From positions 62,001 to 126,000 of the forward strand of contig CAVWMS010000008.1 in assembly GCA_963756185.1 (NCBI GenBank): a stretch of 64,000 bases of DNA, read 5' to 3'. This document shows, one piece after another, positions 27,627 through 36,417 of this stretch; position 1 is the stretch's first letter; the number at the start of each line of letters is the position of its first letter. This stretch comes from DATAXI01 sp963756185. GTDB taxonomy: Bacteria; Verrucomicrobiota; Verrucomicrobiia; Chthoniobacterales; Chthoniobacteraceae. The notes below the pieces were generated by a model. It ran no database searches and had not been told where the DNA came from. It saw only the letters and a program-made list of their open reading frames with translations. Both the position numbers and the translations under genes were made by a program.

Positions 27627-28106
27627 TTACTGGCCGGTTTTTGCGCCCGAGCCGGATTTCGCGGCACTCGGCGCGGCGAGCGTCTGCGACGTTGCGCTTG
27701 CGGGCGCCGCCGGCGCGGTCATGGTCGAATTTGCGGCCGTGCCACTCAGCGGTAGGGCGGTCCCGGTCGCAGCCGCGGGAGCAGCCCCAGGCGCGGCCGA
27801 TGACGATGGAGTGGCCTCGGCGGCGGCCTTGATCGCCGCGGCCTGGATGGCGCTGTGCTGCGAGGATTGCTTTGCGTAAAGTATCGACAGCATCAGCGTC
27901 AGCAAAAAGAAAATGCCGCCCAGCCAGCGGGTCCCATTGGCCAGCACGTTGGTGGCGTCCGCGCTCCACAGGTGCTCGACCATGTCGCCCGCGAATGCAG
28001 CTCCAAGTCCCTCGCTCTTAGGCCTTTGCATAAGAACTAGGAGAATGATCAGCAGCGACACCACCACGTGGGTCACGAGCAGGCAATTGATGAGCAGCGA
28101 TTGCAT
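27627..28106 (-). CDS. secG: Protein translocase subunit SecG
   Basis: A 159-residue inner-membrane protein with two helices (about 5-27 and 55-75). Between them is LMQRPKSEGLGAAFAGD, the conserved SecG loop. It assists SecYE in moving proteins across the membrane. The C-terminal tail of about 80 residues is rich in Ala, Ser, Thr and Pro and is longer than in E. coli SecG; such low-complexity tails are common and not conserved. It follows the peptide-binding protein's start by 23 bases but need not share its function. Confidence 0.85.
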   Translation of the reverse strand: MQSLLINCLLVTHVVVSLLIILLVLMQRPKSEGLGAAFAGDMVEHLWSADATNVLANGTRWLGGIFFLLTLMLSILYAKQSSQHSAIQAAAIKAAAEATPSSSAAPGAAPAAATGTALPLSGTAANSTMTAPAAPASATSQTLAAPSAAKSGSGAKTGQ

Positions 28107-28247
28107 GGGGCGGGGAATATGGTGGAACCCGTGTGGGTTGTCCAGTGCGGGTTAAGCGGGCAAATACGGGCCAAATCGAGCCCTTTACCTCCCGAGACAA
28201 TCCGGGCGTCCCCGGCCCGGCGCAAGTGAAAATTCCCGCAGCCCGCC

Positions 28248-29570
28248 TCAATTCCCCGCGCTCGCCAGCCCCGCCTGCTTGTGCACCTGCGCATCGGAGG
28301 CCAGCCCCGCCGTTTCGCCCGCGGAATGCGCAAACTGCGCGTCGAGATAATTCGCCGCCTGATGCGCCGCGCGCCCCAGGTCGCTGGTGCCGCCAAACTC
28401 GCGCTCCAGTTCCCGCAAAATCGGCACCGCTTCCGGCCTGCCCGTCTGCGCCAACGCCTCGACTGCCGACATCCGGTAAACCGGGCTCAGCGACTCCGTG
28501 CGCGCCCATTTCGGCAGCATTTGCAGCGCGACACCGGGATAGTAACGCGCGATTCCGTACAGGGCGTAATGCCGTGTCGAAGGATCGCCCGCGAGCAACT
28601 GGTTCTTCCAATACGACCACTCGTTGGTGATCCCGTAATAACTCACCGCGGTCCCGTGCGCGCTTGGGTCGATCATCGCCTCGACCTCCAGCTGCGGGTC
28701 GATGGTCACGGCCAGCGGACGGTCAATCCCGATGTCCTTCATGATTTCCAGCGCACGGACAATGTCCACCGTGTCGGCCTTGAAAGCCTCGTTCTCCTGG
28801 ATTTTCTCCTGGCCAGCGCTGATTTCGTTGAACTTCGCAAACGCGGACAGCGGCAGGTTTTCGGTCAAAATCAGCGTGGCCGTCTGGATCGACGCCGGGC
28901 TCGCCTCGGGATGCGCCGCGACGTACGCGAACAGCTTGTCCAGGTCAGGCAGCGTGCCGGAGGAGAGATGATATTCCGCGCCGGCGATCCGGTTGACCGA
29001 GGAGGTCGCCACGGTCGCAAATTCATCGTGGAGGTCTGCCCCCGGGGCGAAATCGAGCGTCTGCGACTTGAGCACGACAACGGTGGAATCTTCCGATGCC
29101 AGGATTTGCCCGGCGCCCAGATGCAGCCGCAGCGGATGATCGCTCCCATTGCGCGCATCGAGCACCAGCCGGTCCTTGCCATTGCCGCGCCAGAGGCACT
29201 CGACGAGGCCCTGCTGGACCGCCGTCGGCAGGTTCAATTCGATCAAAACAGGGGGCAACGGAGCCGTTTTTTGCGGCGCCGGGGCCTGCGCGGCGACCGC
29301 CGCGGGCTTTATCTGGGTCGGGATGGCGGCAGCCGCCGTCCTTCGGCTCCCGTGCGGCAGAGCCAGCAGGCAGACAATGGCCGCCAGCAGCACCGCGCCC
29401 AGGGCGATCATCACTCCCCGATGGCGCTTCGCAATTGCAAGTAGCTGGGAAACAGATACTTGTGACGATGGTCCACCGGCTTCCGGGGTGATGTCGATCA
29501 CCTTGTGGACTACGGCCGATTTGGTGTAACGCGCCAGGGCGCGGGAATCATTCATGGGCATAACCCCCAA
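28248..29570 (-). CDS. Membrane-anchored hypothetical protein with HEAT-like C-terminus
   Basis: About 440 residues. One transmembrane helix near residues 52-73 (GVMIALGAVLLAAIVCLLAL) follows a cytoplasmic N-terminus, so the bulk is periplasmic or anchored. A Pro/Ala-rich linker (IKPAAVAAQAPAPQKT) leads to a beta-rich domain; the C-terminal 100 residues show HEAT/armadillo-like helices (SPVYRMSAVEALAQTGRPEAVPILRELEREFG). The start could also be ATG 29555 (MNDSRALARY). No family recognised. Divergent from argG. Confidence 0.55.
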   Translation of the reverse strand: MGVMPMNDSRALARYTKSAVVHKVIDITPEAGGPSSQVSVSQLLAIAKRHRGVMIALGAVLLAAIVCLLALPHGSRRTAAAAIPTQIKPAAVAAQAPAPQKTAPLPPVLIELNLPTAVQQGLVECLWRGNGKDRLVLDARNGSDHPLRLHLGAGQILASEDSTVVVLKSQTLDFAPGADLHDEFATVATSSVNRIAGAEYHLSSGTLPDLDKLFAYVAAHPEASPASIQTATLILTENLPLSAFAKFNEISAGQEKIQENEAFKADTVDIVRALEIMKDIGIDRPLAVTIDPQLEVEAMIDPSAHGTAVSYYGITNEWSYWKNQLLAGDPSTRHYALYGIARYYPGVALQMLPKWARTESLSPVYRMSAVEALAQTGRPEAVPILRELEREFGGTSDLGRAAHQAANYLDAQFAHSAGETAGLASDAQVHKQAGLASAGN

Positions 29571-29681
29571 CCAAAAGCAAAATCCGGTCCATATAAGGGC
29601 CGATGAGAGATTTGCGCGCCCTCACCCCGCGCAAGGAATGCCCTTCCCATTCGAATAGCCCTTCCATAAATAGTACCCCGG

Positions 29682-30977
<1,296 letters not shown>

Positions 30978-31017
30978 CCAGCGCGCTCCGGCGGTTCAAA
31001 GACGTTCTATCAAAAAC

Positions 31018-31266
31018 TGGAGCGCTTCCCCTTCCTTTCGTCGCGTCAGCAACTGCATGGGGTTCTCAGGGGACCACGTCCACTGAGTGGGGTGCGGGGC
31101 GACGCCCCGCCTTCAAAAAACAGCACGGCGGACTAAAAACTTTCTATCAAAAACGGCCCGTAAACAATGAGTCCGCACATCGCTCCAAAATAGCCGCCGT
31201 GCCCGCATCGAAAAGCGTAGCGCCTTTCGATGCCCATATTCCTCCGCTCCCGGCCAAAGCCCGACA
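31018..31266 (+). repeat. Dispersed repeat family 2, copy 1
   Basis: A 249-bp non-coding unit downstream of argG. Shared blocks with copies at 38538-38787 and, inverted, 52650-52934: GGGGTTCTCAGGGGAC, GGTGCGGGGCGACGCCCCGC, CGGCCCGTAA followed by GAGTCCGC, GCCGCCGTGC, and a terminal ATCGAAAAGCG ... GCCTTTCGATG hairpin, then CTCCGCTCCCGGCC. Several blocks are palindromic, suggesting a folded DNA or RNA element. The rest of the 30978-31386 gap holds no gene. Confidence 0.85.
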
Positions 31267-31386
31267 AAAATGGAAACTACTCTAACGGCTGGAATGATGC
31301 TGCTGCTGACAAGGTGGCTCGAGTAATTGAACTACAGGTTGCTCCTTTCCATTTTACTTTCGAATCGACCATGGTAAACTGACTTT

Positions 31387-32073
31387 GTGAAAGCAGACGT
31401 GGTCGGCCTCTTGAAAACTCTCAGCGACGAACGGCCGATTTTCCATTCGGAGGCCGATTTCCAGCACGCACTCGCATGGAAACTCCACTCGACGATTCCA
31501 ACCGCTTCTATACGAATGGAAATCAATTCACCTGCAATAAATCGGTCCCCTCAACAAAAAGCGAAATCAAAAGGACGCATGCGGTTGGACATAAGAGCGC
31601 AAATCGACAAATTATATGTAGGCTTGGAACTTAAATATCGCACCAACGAGCTTAGTACGACGATGGACGGCGAGCTATTTAAGCTCTCCAAGCACAGTGC
31701 CTACCCAATTGGCCGGCGTGCATTTCTCGATGATCTTCGGCGCTTAGAGTATTTCGTGGATCACGAGTGGATAGATATTGGATACGCTATTCTATTAACT
31801 AATGCTTATACTTACTGGAATCCTTCGCAAGGTGAGTATAATTGCGACAAAGCGTACGAGATATTTCATGAAAGGTCAATTACTCCAGGAAGTTTTGACT
31901 GGGCTGCGCACACAGGGAGCGGGACGAAAGGCAAGGCCACAACGCCTATAACACTGCGCAGTGCGTACCGTTTTCAATGGCATCACTACAGCACCATACC
32001 TTCCACGATGAATTGTCAGTTCAAATTCTTGGTGGTCGAAGTAAATTCCCGCAACGACTCCACGAACGGATGA
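31387..32073 (+). CDS. Putative PD-(D/E)XK nuclease-fold protein
   Basis: A 228-residue protein (GTG start at 31387). The residues and spacing fit a restriction-endonuclease core: Glu 22 in FHSEADFQHAL, Asp 68 in MRLDIRAQI, and Glu 81-Leu-Lys 83 in YVGLELKYRT. Later segments such as RRAFLDDLRRLEYF and GYAILLTNAYTYW recur in a widespread uncharacterised family of this type. Its coding sequence is visibly richer in A and T than the flanking argG region, a sign of horizontal transfer. It is convergent with the HEPN-motif gene at 32127, with 53 bases between. Nuclease activity is inferred, not shown. Confidence 0.55.
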   Translation: MKADVVGLLKTLSDERPIFHSEADFQHALAWKLHSTIPTASIRMEINSPAINRSPQQKAKSKGRMRLDIRAQIDKLYVGLELKYRTNELSTTMDGELFKLSKHSAYPIGRRAFLDDLRRLEYFVDHEWIDIGYAILLTNAYTYWNPSQGEYNCDKAYEIFHERSITPGSFDWAAHTGSGTKGKATTPITLRSAYRFQWHHYSTIPSTMNCQFKFLVVEVNSRNDSTNG

Positions 32074-32126
32074 GGCCGGAATTGAACCTCTACAACCCCT
32101 TGTTTTCCATCGCCAAGCTGATAACC

Positions 32127-33479
32127 CTATTTTATGCTTCCGATGACTGTCGCTCGGAGTTCGAACGGATCAGCCGAGATTGGACCCTCGTACCCGCACC
32201 AAGCCGCTACGAGGGTCATGAACGCGCACCCTAGTCGCGGGTAATCGGCAAAATAGTCCCCAACGTCATCGCTTTCCTCCAGCGTCCACAGCCAGCCGTG
32301 AGCGAGGGAGTTTCGGTGCCGTTTCCAAAGCCCGAAGATGCCCTCCGTCCACTTCTGCCAATTGATACCAAGGGTGTTGCTCGCGTTTTTCCAAATCTTG
32401 TGGGCGGCCATTTTCGACTTGGGAGCGTGATCGGCGACTAGCTTTACGAGTCCCTCCAATGCGGCGCATAAGATCAGCATCTTCGTGGTGCCGGGCAAAT
32501 CGCTAAGCGCAGAAGAACGAACATGCCAGATAAGTGTCTCCAAGCGGTCCTGTTTAGCCTTCGGAAGGGCGCCAAGGCCGTCCGTGATAGTTGGGATTAT
32601 AGCATGAAGGGGGTTGAGCGTATCCAGTCGGAATGAGGACCAAAGGGATCCTGAAACAGGGGCGAGGTACGTCTGTTTCAAGTTTAGGCGGGGACTGATC
32701 CAACGCTCGATGACTGGATGATCAACGCGGATTTCGCGGTATGCGGGCCAGGGGTGAAAACCTCCCACGAAAGCCGCCGCGCGCATCACACGGTCTACGA
32801 GGTCGATCGCGTTCGCCTTCTCAAAGCTGGAATGCTCCTTCGACCGGATATGTAGATGTAGCTCTTCGTCCTTTTGAATCAGAGCTCCCTCGTAGTCTGT
32901 GCCGGAGAAAACCTGCGTGTCCATCGAAGATCCTGCGGCTTCACCCAAAAAGTCATTCTTCGTTCTGCGCTCGGTCCCGGCATTGGGCATCCGAAGTTCC
33001 GGACCGTGAAATATCAAGTGAGCGTGGAATCCGGCGACTTGTCCCTCGGTCGGCTGAGGCGGCAATCCGACGAGAGCCCGCAACTGCGAAGCGGTTAAAG
33101 TGTCATCGCCCTCCGGCGTCAAATCCATTCGAGACGATGAAACCGTTATCGTCGAGGTGCCTCGGCTTCGGCCCGTGCTACCAGCGGGAGGAAAAACATC
33201 ATTGCACTGAAATGCGATTTCTCCTTCGATCTGGCCACGGACCTTCAATTGATCGTCTTTGGTCAGAACCTTTTTCTCCAAGCGGCCGAGACCAGCGGGC
33301 GGCCGGGAATCCATAAAGTGGAGCGTGAACGTAAAGTCACCGTCCTCGGAGGTAAGGCGAGCGGGAGCGACAATCTGTTTCCCGGAAAGTTCTACTATGA
33401 AATCCGGCACGATTGCGCTCAGTGTTTCTCTGACGAGTGGCTGGAACAGCAGATTGCGAACTTTGTCCTCCATTCCCAT
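32127..33479 (-). CDS. Hypothetical protein with a C-terminal HEPN-like RNase motif
   Basis: About 450 residues from ATG 33479. The N-terminal half is beta-rich (GDFTFTLHFMDS, VSGSLWSSFRLD). The C-terminal third is helical and contains RHRNSLAHGW, in which Arg 389, Asn 390 and His 394 match the Rx4-6H signature of HEPN ribonucleases, as in ApeA, RnlA and abortive-infection toxins; an R..E-type helix (CAALEGLVKLVADH) precedes it. This two-part layout resembles ApeA-like defence proteins. GC content is intermediate. Convergent with the putative nuclease at 31387. A non-catalytic HEPN is possible. Confidence 0.5.
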   Translation of the reverse strand: MGMEDKVRNLLFQPLVRETLSAIVPDFIVELSGKQIVAPARLTSEDGDFTFTLHFMDSRPPAGLGRLEKKVLTKDDQLKVRGQIEGEIAFQCNDVFPPAGSTGRSRGTSTITVSSSRMDLTPEGDDTLTASQLRALVGLPPQPTEGQVAGFHAHLIFHGPELRMPNAGTERRTKNDFLGEAAGSSMDTQVFSGTDYEGALIQKDEELHLHIRSKEHSSFEKANAIDLVDRVMRAAAFVGGFHPWPAYREIRVDHPVIERWISPRLNLKQTYLAPVSGSLWSSFRLDTLNPLHAIIPTITDGLGALPKAKQDRLETLIWHVRSSALSDLPGTTKMLILCAALEGLVKLVADHAPKSKMAAHKIWKNASNTLGINWQKWTEGIFGLWKRHRNSLAHGWLWTLEESDDVGDYFADYPRLGCAFMTLVAAWCGYEGPISADPFELRATVIGSIK

Positions 33480-33561
33480 CCAGTTTACTCGGGGCGGAGA
33501 ATATCGCCAGCCATCTGACAGCATCGGCTAGCCGGAGACTCTGTGAATTGTAGTCCTCTCA

Positions 33562-33661
33562 GGACGGCGAGAAGTAAATTTCCTCGGAGCAAGCTCCGAG
33601 GCATTTGTATCGTGTGGGCGGCATGTATCCCCGCAGCAAGCTGCGAGGAATTATGCCGTCC
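33562..33661. repeat. REP-like element: two hairpins inside an outer stem
   Basis: CCTCGGAGC-AA-GCTCCGAGG (33582-33601) is a perfect hairpin; CCCCGCAGC-AA-GCTGCGAGG (33629-33647) is a near-perfect one with the same centre. Outside them GGACGGC (33562-33568) is complementary to GCCGTCC (33655-33661). Together they form a potential three-way junction of about 100 bases between the HEPN gene and the small genes downstream, typical of REP/BIME elements. Confidence 0.65.
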
Positions 33662-33732
33662 GTTTGTTAAAGGACCACTAGGTGCCCCTCCCCGTCGAGG
33701 TTGCAAGAAGTGGCGGAAGCCGCTAGGCTTGA

Positions 33733-33894
33733 ATGATGAGCACCGCTGCTGAGATCGAGTCTGCCATCGAAAAGCTGGCTCCAGGGGAATTGCGCGAACT
33801 GCTGGCATGTTTGGATGAGTATCAGGCGTTGATTGGCGCCTCGGAGGCAATTTTTGCAATGTACGATCAGGAGGAGAATAAGGTCCAGTCATGA
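33733..33894 (+). CDS. Small protein, 53 aa, possible antitoxin
   Basis: Reads MMSTAAEIESAIEKLAPGEL, then RELLACLDEYQALIGASEAI to stop TGA at 33892-33894, overlapping the next start as ATGA (33891). The helical opening resembles short antitoxins of the type found with ParE or VapC toxins, where a first helix of form IE(S/A)AIEKLxPEE is common. Nothing catalytic. It starts a chain of overlapping small genes. Confidence 0.5.
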   Translation: MMSTAAEIESAIEKLAPGELRELLACLDEYQALIGASEAIFAMYDQEENKVQS

Positions 33895-34079
33895 CCCAGG
33901 CCGTCGCCCATATTTTGTCGGAGGTTGAGCAGCTTTCGCCGCCGGAGCGCGTCGAGTTGCGTCGGGCCATTGTCGAGCGGGTTCCAATGTCCGAAGACCT
34001 GACGGACGAAGACTTTGCCGCGCTGGCCTCCGATATGTTCAGGCGATTGGACAAGGAGGAGGACGCCAAAGGTGCCTGA
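33891..34079 (+). CDS. Small antitoxin-like protein, 62 aa
   Basis: Starts at ATG 33891 overlapping the previous stop. The sequence SEVEQLSPPERVELRRAIVERVPMSEDLTDEDFAALASDMFRRLD is helical and acidic, like antitoxins of MazF/PemK or ParE modules. A GTG at 34073 (VPDRGDPLAS) overlaps its end and looks like the first residues of a PemK/MazF toxin, but family identity is lost after about ten residues, so the toxin itself seems to be missing. Confidence 0.5.
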   Translation: MTQAVAHILSEVEQLSPPERVELRRAIVERVPMSEDLTDEDFAALASDMFRRLDKEEDAKGA

Positions 34080-34137
34080 CCGGGGCGACCCCCTCGCGTC
34101 TCTTGCCTTCGGAATCGTGATGCGGAAGCCTGTCACC

Positions 34138-34338
34138 ATGACCGACAAACAAGCCGTAATCGACGCGCTGGGCAGGCTCCCGGAAGGGGCCTCCCTTGAA
34201 GAGATCACCGCGGAGCTGCATATCATGGCGTCTATTCGACGCGGGCGCGCCGGCATCGCGGCGGGACGTTCGAAGAGCCATGAGGAGGTCGAGCGGATGG
34301 TCGAGTCGTGGGCGACGGCATGGGCTTCAAGGCCGTAA
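34138..34338 (+). CDS. Small hypothetical protein, 66 aa, antitoxin-like
   Basis: Reads MTDKQAVIDALGRLPEGASLEEITAELHIMASIRRGRAGI and ends ERMVESWATAWASRP. The segment LPEGASLEEITAELHIMASIRRG followed by GRSKSHEEVERMV is the layout of common antitoxins paired with ParE-like toxins (helix, linker, toxin-binding tail). No toxin follows it; the next 95 bases contain no plausible ORF of family type. Confidence 0.45.
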   Translation: MTDKQAVIDALGRLPEGASLEEITAELHIMASIRRGRAGIAAGRSKSHEEVERMVESWATAWASRP

Positions 34339-34434
34339 AGGGCAATCCTCGCAGGCGCAACGACCGCCCGCATAAATATCCATTGAGTTTTCCACGGATC
34401 AAGGGCAAAGTGGGAAATCCCACGGAGGAAGTCT

Positions 34435-34698
34435 ATGCCGGCTGTCATCAAAAAAGAATACGTCGCCCACCTTGACGGTAAGAATCGGTTTACGCTGCGC
34501 GGGGCCAAGGCCAGGTTGTACACGGTCAGGGTCTTCGAGGACGGCCACCTGTTGTTGTCGCCGCAAAAGCTGGTCGAGGATCCGCCGATCTCCCGCGAGA
34601 CAATGCGCCAGATCGAGCGCTCGGTTGGGAATCTCAAGGCAGGAAAAGCCGCGGGGCCGGTCTATATCAAGGCCGCTCGCAAACTGTTTAAATCGTGA
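34435..34698 (+). CDS. Putative antitoxin of a two-gene module, 87 aa
   Basis: An 87-residue basic protein, MPAVIKKEYVAHLDGKNRFTLRGAKARLY, with later YTVRVFEDGHLLLSPQKLVEDPPISRE. The N-terminal strand pattern (KNRFTLRG, YTVRVFEDGHLLLSP) resembles a swapped-hairpin AbrB-like fold, common in antitoxins. It overlaps the next gene by 4 bases (GTGA at 34695), a strong sign of a coupled pair. RBS GGAGGAAG lies just upstream of ATG 34435. Family not securely identified. Confidence 0.5.
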   Translation: MPAVIKKEYVAHLDGKNRFTLRGAKARLYTVRVFEDGHLLLSPQKLVEDPPISRETMRQIERSVGNLKAGKAAGPVYIKAARKLFKS

Positions 34699-35078
34699 AT
34701 TTTGAGGTGTTCATGGGCGAGCCGGAAATGCTTGCCCTATGGAATGACCTTTTACAGCGCGGGCGGAGGAAGGAATTGTCGAGGGACGAAATCGAGTTTT
34801 TCGAAAAGTGGAGCAAGTCGGTCGAGCTTTTGAGTGCTAATCCACGGCATCCGGGCCTCCAAACTCATGAGATCGACGACCTTTCCCGCAAGTTCGGCAT
34901 CAAGATTTGGCAAAGCTACCTGGAGAATCGGACATCGGGAGCCCGGCGCATGTTCTGGGCATACGGTCCTGGCAAAAAGCAAATCACCATTCTTGCAGTG
35001 GAGCGCCATCCCGAATCAGGCAAACGAAAGGCCTACGAACGCATCAAACTTTCCCATTTTCCAGCCGGCGGGAAATAA
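34695..35078 (+). CDS. Putative toxin of a two-gene module, 127 aa
   Basis: A 127-residue basic protein translated from GTG 34695 overlapping the previous stop. Residues 45-120 (SANPRHPGLQTHEI, RRMFWAYGPGKKQITILAVERHPE, AYERIKLSHF) follow the RelE/HigB fold pattern: a strand with aromatic and basic residues, then ILAVERHPE, then a Y-x-RIK strand. The N-terminal helices are longer than in short RelE. Probable mRNA interferase; confidence rests on the layout and operon coupling. Confidence 0.5.
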   Translation: MNFEVFMGEPEMLALWNDLLQRGRRKELSRDEIEFFEKWSKSVELLSANPRHPGLQTHEIDDLSRKFGIKIWQSYLENRTSGARRMFWAYGPGKKQITILAVERHPESGKRKAYERIKLSHFPAGGK

Positions 35079-35213
35079 GGGACGTGATTGCCACGGATTC
35101 CAAGCATCAAGGGGCGCAAGATTTCCCGGTGATTTCCCGCGCCTGATCTCAAACCCAGCCGCGTCCTCAAAAACCTTGTCGCCCCGGCGCGCACAACCCG
35201 CTAGCGTCGCCAT

Positions 35214-35627
35214 ATGGCCCTCCCGGTTCGCATGCTCCTGCTGCGCCTCCTCCTCGCGCTCGATGCCGTCGTCCTGCTCGGCCTTGGCGCGATCTTCATG
35301 CTGGCCCCGGTGAAAGTCGGGGCCGCGTTCGGCTTCGTCGGGCTGCCTCCGGCCGTTTGCTACATGATCGGCCTTTGGGGATGCGCCCTCATCAGCCTCG
35401 GGGTTGGCTACGCCCACGCCGTCGCCGATCCTGTGCGCGACGTCATGTGGGTCCGCGCCGGCATCGTACGCGGCGCGCTCGAGTGCGTTTTCGGTTTCCT
35501 CGTCGTGCGTCAGCACATGGTCACCTGGAATCAGGCGGCCTTCGGCACCATTGTCGCGGCCGCCATCGCGGTCGGCTACATCATCCTTTATCCCACGGGG
35601 AAAATGGGCGAGCCACCGGACTCATGA
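35214..35627 (+). CDS. Four-helix membrane protein, unknown function
   Basis: A 137-residue protein with four hydrophobic helices (about 8-30, 40-62, 78-98, 110-130) and short loops (VADPVRDVMWVRAG). It is rich in Ala, Leu and Val. No family recognised. It begins the run of membrane genes that leads to the radical SAM operon, ending 4 bases before the next start at 35631. Confidence 0.6.
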   Translation: MALPVRMLLLRLLLALDAVVLLGLGAIFMLAPVKVGAAFGFVGLPPAVCYMIGLWGCALISLGVGYAHAVADPVRDVMWVRAGIVRGALECVFGFLVVRQHMVTWNQAAFGTIVAAAIAVGYIILYPTGKMGEPPDS

Positions 35628-35630
35628 CGA

Positions 35631-35816
35631 ATGATCATCTTCGCCGTCATCGCCATCTGTATAGCTTTCTGCATGGCCGGAACCGCAATCGCGCGCACCT
35701 TTTGCAAGAACAAGGGAATCCGGGTGCTGGTCGGGATTCTTTTGGGCATGGGATTTATCTTCGTTCTCGGCGCGGTCATCTTTGCCGGCTGCGCCGCCTC
35801 AATGAGAAACTTGTGA
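35631..35816 (+). CDS. Small membrane protein, 61 aa, FAGC paralog 1
   Basis: Two hydrophobic helices separated by a short basic loop (RTFCKNKGIRVLVG). The end reads VIFAGCAASMRNL. It resembles the next gene at 35890: both have a helix, a -FCKN- loop, V(L/F)VGILLG(M/L)G, and a second helix ending FAGC. Cys residues at the loop and at the end are shared. Probably an integral membrane protein; function unknown. It lies 4 bases after the four-helix protein. Confidence 0.6.
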   Translation: MIIFAVIAICIAFCMAGTAIARTFCKNKGIRVLVGILLGMGFIFVLGAVIFAGCAASMRNL

Positions 35817-35889
35817 CGCCTTGGGAAAAATCAATGACCCAATGCTCCACCAATAACGCAGCCTTTTACCCCGCGGAGGCGGTCCGGTA

Positions 35890-36096
35890 ATGGCGGGGAC
35901 GATTTTCGGCATCATCCCGGTGCTCATCCTGCTGGCCCTTTCCGGCGGCATCGTGCTGGCCGGCAAATTCTGCAAAAACGGTGTCGCGCAATTCTTCGTG
36001 GGGATCCTGCTCGGCCTCGGGATCATTTGCGTGGTCGCCGGCGTTGCCTTCGCGGGATGCTGCGTCCTGCTCAGCCAGTCAGGCCCCAACCGATGA
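35890..36096 (+). CDS. Small membrane protein, 68 aa, FAGC paralog 2
   Basis: Paralog of the preceding gene: IIPVLILLALSGGIVLAGKFCKNGVAQFFVGILLGLGIICVVAG in two helices around a -KFCKN- loop, ending VAFAGCCVLL. Same layout and same Cys positions as 35631-35816. The next gene begins at 36093, overlapping this stop by 4 bases (ATGA). Function unknown. Confidence 0.6.
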   Translation: MAGTIFGIIPVLILLALSGGIVLAGKFCKNGVAQFFVGILLGLGIICVVAGVAFAGCCVLLSQSGPNR

Positions 36097-36415
36097 GCTG
36101 GGACAAGCCAAAGAACGCGCGCCAATGGCTGGTGCTCTTCATTCCCCCGGGCATCTGCGTCCTCTCGACCATCTGCGGCGCGATTTTCGGCCGCAGGATG
36201 GCGACTGGATGGCCTGGTCGCTGGTTGGACTTCTCGCCGCGACCATCGCCGCCGCGGTTCTGAGTTTCTACCTCGCGCGCGTCAATCACACAATCCCGGG
36301 GAAAATTGGCGCGGCGGCGCTTTGCTTCACTATCTTTTTCTTCGTCAATTGCGCGGTCTGCTTCGCCGGCTGCGCGGTCGGCTCGACCATGTTGCCGGGG
36401 CTTGATTTCAAATAA
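36093..36415 (+). CDS. Small membrane protein, FAGC paralog 3, frameshift
   Basis: Starts MSWDKPKNARQWLVLFIPPGICVLSTICGAIFGRR and, in the next frame from about 36200, continues WMAWSLVGLLAATIAAAVLSFYLARVNHT and ends NCAVCFAGCAVGSTMLPGLDFK. A one-base shift near 36200 joins them into a roughly 105-residue three-helix protein that ends with the same FAGC motif as its two neighbours. The next gene (radical SAM) starts 3 bases after its stop, so it belongs to that operon. Confidence 0.5.
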
Positions 36416-36417
36416 AA

